The notes under the pieces were generated by a model, which worked only from the letters and a program-made list of their open reading frames with translations, was not told the DNA's origin and searched no databases. The translations under genes and the position numbers were made by a program. Below are positions 60,768 through 64,000 of a stretch of DNA of 64,000 nt, piece by piece. Source of the DNA: Sophora flavescens (taxonomy: Eukaryota; Streptophyta; Magnoliopsida; Fabales; Fabaceae). The stretch spans positions 72,400,200 to 72,464,199 of the forward strand of contig CM061065.1 of NCBI GenBank assembly GCA_030762895.1, written 5' to 3'. The first letter of the stretch is position 1, and every line of letters begins with the position of its first letter.

Positions 60768-61267
60768 ATGGATCCGAATGTTCCCTTGGCACAGTCGAGC
60801 TCGAGGAGCGAAGTGTTTGATCATGATGGGAGGCAGGGAACCAGACTATACATGGGGGTGCGACGACCGCGATGTATCGAGGACCAGTCACGACTATCGA
60901 GATGAATGCTAACGGAGTGCCCGTACAAAGGATTCATACCGTTGAGACGAGGACTGTGACACTTCCACCTCCATGGTACTACCTTCATACGCTTTAAGTC
61001 ACCGGACTCCTTCATGAGTATTTCGATCCTATTGAACCTCTTGTGGAGGATCCAGTGGAGGAGGATCCCGAAGAGGATCCTGAGGAAGAACCTTTTGAGC
61101 AGATAGAGGTCGAGGACGAGGAGGAGGAGGAGCCAGAGCACCACCCGCAGGATCCCGACGATGACGATGCCCCTATCTTCGATGGCGGTGACGTTATCGA
61201 TCCGACATCTGATATCTCATCTGAGGGTAGTGTCTGTGGTCACTCTGCATATAGGAGGCATTGGTAG
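60768..61267 (+). pseudogene. Relic of the LTR-embedded acidic ORF in a second LTR family
   Basis: It starts MDPNVPLAQS, parallel to MDPEIPLVQS of family A. After a frameshift it shows VQRIHTVETRTVTLPPPWYY, matching the family A core QQRIHVVETVEVSLPPIWLY, then an in-frame stop, then the acidic tail (EEDPEEDPEEEPFEQIEVED) to TAG at 61267. The stop lies 393 bp from the LTR end at 61660, against 397 bp in family A. Clearly homologous but strongly diverged and broken, so the ORF predates the split of these families. Confidence 0.75.
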
Positions 61268-61787
61268 ATCGTTCGTCGGCTTTTGGAGTTGTCCCGATAG
61301 TCCCTTGGCTTTTAGAGCCATCTTTTGTGTCTTGTACCTAGTTCCCTATTCCCAGTTTGATGTTTTCTTTTACCTGTTTCTTCAGTAGCTGTTTCAGTGT
61401 ATGTTGGCCAGTTCGACAAGGCCTGTCTTGTAATCAAACCTAAGATCCCAAGTGGGACAGTTATATTTATATGTATGATGTTTATTTTCATGTTCTGAGT
61501 GTTCATCACCTTTTCTTAACTTCTTTTAACAAAAAAAAAATGAGTACCCTTTTTCAGTAACCTTATATAAAAGGTTATTTTTCCGATGGCGACCAGCGTT
61601 TTAAATACGTTTCTTTTCCGCAACGGGTAACCATGTGATGCCGGGTTTTAGGGTGTCGCACATGTGGGTGAGAGAATGAATTGACCTAGAGTTGCCTAGC
61701 CTAAACTATTTATTTTATAGATGAAAGGTTACTTATAACATGTGTTGAGACTTGGATGGAAGGTTGAGGCACTAGGTTATAACCGAT

Positions 61788-61790
<3 letters not shown>

Positions 61791-61834
<44 letters not shown>
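61791..61834. repeat. (AT)n microsatellite
   Basis: About 22 AT units within the B-type part of LTR copy iii. Confidence 0.95.
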
Positions 61835-61841
<7 letters not shown>

Positions 61842-61894
61842 CACAGTAGTATGAGTAGAACACATGAAGTCAGAGTATATGAGTATGGATATTG

Positions 61895-62150
61895 GATGTC
61901 ACGGGTCAGTTCTCTAATGGGAATGGGGGAAACTACCATGATATCCGGATAGTTCTAGATCAGTCGTCCCATATCCCAACGGGAATGAGGATACTTTTGT
62001 ATGGAGCAGTCATTCCCTAACGGGAATGGGGAATAGTATCATTCTTTGAATAAGCCTCCTAACGGGAATGGGGGTGTGTCTCAGTCACTGGATGAACACC
62101 GTAATGGGAATGAGGGTGTGCCCCGATGCAAATGAGGGATGGTAACAGGA
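61895..62150. repeat. Minisatellite in the B LTR variable island (copy iii)
   Basis: Five to six units built on CCTAACGGGAATGGGG with spacers of about 40-60 bp. This repeat is unrelated to those at the same place in other B copies. Confidence 0.8.
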
Positions 62151-62245
62151 TTAGGTGGTGGTCACGTTAGCATACAGGATTCGTTGCATGAGAGTAAGGG
62201 TAGAGGATGATATCGTGAATTGAGGATGACTGCTATGTATATGTA

Positions 62246-62464
62246 TTGGGTGTCTTTGACTATTATTTTATTATATGCTATGGATTCCTTTCCGTTTTTG
62301 ATGATAGAACTGCTTCTTCTCCCCTATATTGTTGTATTTGGTATATTTATTATATGATCGTGCGAGAAGACCGTGTGGAGGAGCTTGACACTGAGGAGTT
62401 GGATGGAACTCCTTATGAGCCAGAAACCGGAGGACGAGCTATGGACCCCGGTGATAGAGCTTAG
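62246..62464 (+). other. Short conserved frame near the B LTR end (copy iii)
   Basis: The last part reads EELDTEELDGTPYEPETGG. A similar peptide is encoded at the same distance from the LTR end in copy iv (ELNVEELDGTPYEPEAGG) and, with changes, in copy ii (about 20215-20285). It may be an exon end or chance conservation between LTR copies; the upstream part of the frame is not conserved. It resembles the acidic character of the family A LTR ORF but I see no alignment. Confidence 0.35.
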
Positions 62465-62784
62465 GAAGTTATGGCCAGTGTGTCTTAATACGTTTTATAT
62501 TTTCGGCTACTAGTTTGTTTAAATATGCACCTGCAAGGGATCCTACTGATGGGATACCCTAGACAGTGTTTTAAATACTTTGAGGCATAAATATATGGTG
62601 TGTATGAATGTTATATATATATTTTGTTTTTCTTTAAATGTTCTTCCGCTTCATGCTTCTAATTTAAGTTTTAATTTTTACATGTTGTGGTAAATACGTT
62701 TACCGTTGAGCGCGCGATTAAGTAATTAATTAATAAGGTTTTAATTTAATGGCAGAACAGGGCACGACGGGGTGTCTCAGAAAT

Positions 62785-63029
62785 AATGATAAAATCTGGA
62801 ATTTCTCAATTCTGGGTCAAATTAGGGTTTCTGTCGGTACAAAATTATACTGTCATCGAAAACGCAAACCGGTTTCCGTTTGAGTTTTAAACCCAAAATT
62901 TAACCATAACTTCCTTTGATACAGAAGGTCTCAACTATGATTTTTATTTATTCAAAATCATTTTCTAGATCCCCAGTAATAATATAAAATATAATTACCG
63001 GTCAAGACGCGAGAAAACAGGGTGTTACA
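62785..63029 (-). repeat. 5' LTR of element F, part 3 (terminal)
   Basis: It continues 56738 without gap after the GAAAT duplication and matches 15857-16101. Ends ACAGGGTGTTACA. Confidence 0.9.
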
Positions 63030-63157
63030 CCAAGACAATTCATCCATCTATTTCTTAGCTTCCAAGGCATCAAGTCAATATTATAAAAAGCTTGGACCTC
63101 CAAAAAGGAATCACATTCTAGCCAAAACTTAGACCATCCCTTTTGATTGGCCATTTT
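63030..63157. other. Unassigned DNA between F and a B LTR
   Basis: 128 bp with no match elsewhere in the window. It is the only candidate for non-LTR flanking DNA here, possibly part of another element. Confidence 0.4.
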
Positions 63158-64000
63158 TGAGACACCCCGTTGTGCCCCAATGTTTTATTAGTTTAAAGCC
63201 TTCTTAATTCATTTCTTAGTCGAGCGCTTAACGTTAAAATACGTAAAAATTAAAACTTAAGTTAATTAAACATACAACTTCTTATAGTTTAACACATCAT
63301 AACATAAATATATCATACATACACACATATGTCTTATACAGTTAATACAAAACATGGTTGAGGGTATCCTCTCGGTAGGATCCCTCACAGGCATATACTT
63401 AAAAGAAAGTTATACATATGGGAAACACATAAAATACTTCCAAAAGACACACTTGCCATACTATCAATACTCTATCTCCATGGATCACAGCATGACCTCC
63501 AGCTTCCGGTTCATAGGGAGTTCCATCCAACTCTTCCACATTCAGTTCGTTCACTGGGTCTTCACGTGCGATCCCATAATAAAATAAAAGTACCACATAC
63601 AGAAAAATACAGGGGATAAGAAACAATTCTACCATCAAAAAGCGGAAAAGAGTCATAGTATATCATATAATAAATGTCACAGACAATCAACACCCATAAT
63701 TAGCAATCATCCTCAAATTATAATATTGTCCTCTACCCTCAACTTATGCCATCTAAATCCTTATGCTAACATAACTGTCTCTATTCTTGTAACATTCGTT
63801 ATTAGTCCATGGTAGTCCGATGCAAAGAACTCAGTATAGTACACTTCTATCTTTTGGTAGGATAAGACTCGGCATAGTGCACTTCTATCTTTCGATAAGA
63901 TATGATCCGGTATTGTGCTCTTATATATTTTGATAAGATAGGATTCGGTATAGTGCTCTTCTATCTTTTGATAAGATAGGATTCGGTTTAGTGCTCTTCT
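63158..64000 (-). repeat. Family B LTR, copy iv (cut by window edge)
   Basis: It starts TGAGACACCCCGTTGTGCCCC, the inverted form of the right end of copy iii. It has the ELDGTPYEPEAGG frame (minus strand, about 63500-63570), the AGGGGATAAGAAAC block (63612) and a repeat island from about 63830. Confidence 0.85.
63830..64000. repeat. Minisatellite in the B LTR variable island (copy iv)
   Basis: At least four units of about 45 bp built on GATAAGATAGGATTCGGTAT and AGTGCTCTTCTATCTTTT; the array continues past the window. Confidence 0.9.

Larger units (their letters stand above)
56739..62779 (+). mobile_element. Chimeric solo LTR (copy iii) with GAAAT target duplication
   Basis: TGTAACAACCC at the left and GGGTGTCTCA at the right are flanked by GAAAT (56734-56738 and 62780-62784); the F 3' LTR keeps the empty site at 15852-15856. 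56739 to about 58700 and 61661-62779 are family B. The middle, about 58700-61660, is not: it has an extended 144 bp array, a donor-like site, the 162-codon-type ORF relic, and ends in GGGTGTCGCA like family A. About 510 bp of normal B sequence is missing at the swap. Confidence 0.8.

Overview
This window is intergenic DNA from a large, repeat-rich plant nuclear genome, most likely a eudicot. Nearly every base belongs to LTR retrotransposons, and I see no host gene, tRNA, rRNA or CRISPR array. Plant origin rests on Tekay-type chromoviruses (gag, protease, RT, RNase H, integrase and chromodomain; tRNA-iMet primer site; TGTAACACCC ends), Athila/Tat-type elements primed by tRNA-Asp, and a hAT-like DNA transposon. 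Reading frames resemble legume and other eudicot Ty3 elements, but I cannot name a species. The letters A to H for families are mine.

Layout. 1-2494: end of a chromovirus (family G), its minus-strand LTR and a chromodomain remnant, fused at a microhomology to a family B LTR (2491-4085 and about 8125-8991). 4086-7859: a truncated Athila/Tat-like element (D1) with an unfamiliar 256-residue ORF where gag should be. 8992-11907: 3' part of a related plus-strand element (D2). 11908-12710: an LTR fragment (H). 12711-63029: one old element (F) that has been inserted into repeatedly. 63030-63157 is unassigned DNA, and 63158-64000 is the start of another B LTR.

Inside F: its 3' LTR (12711-16101) holds a 706 bp hAT-like insertion, its internal part (16102-18665) keeps only a broken gag, and its 5' LTR is split in three (18666-19791, 53969-56738, 62785-63029). 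The first gap is a solo B LTR (19792-53963), itself split by family A (20657-51379). Family A is a tandem LTR-internal-LTR-internal-LTR array with one 5 bp target duplication at its outer ends. Its third LTR is split by a gag-protease-only Athila-like element (43108-50671). The second gap is a chimeric LTR (56739-62779).

Most interesting: the 4.6 kb family A LTRs look like small genes. Each has a TATA box, a leader built on a 144 bp periodic module shared by several LTR families, a plausible splice donor (AG|GTAAG), a plausible acceptor directly before an ATG, and an intact 162-codon acidic ORF ending about 397 bp from the LTR end. A decayed homologue in another LTR (60768-61267) ends 393 bp from its LTR end and has the same donor and acceptor layout. 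Function is unknown. All pol frames in the window are broken.
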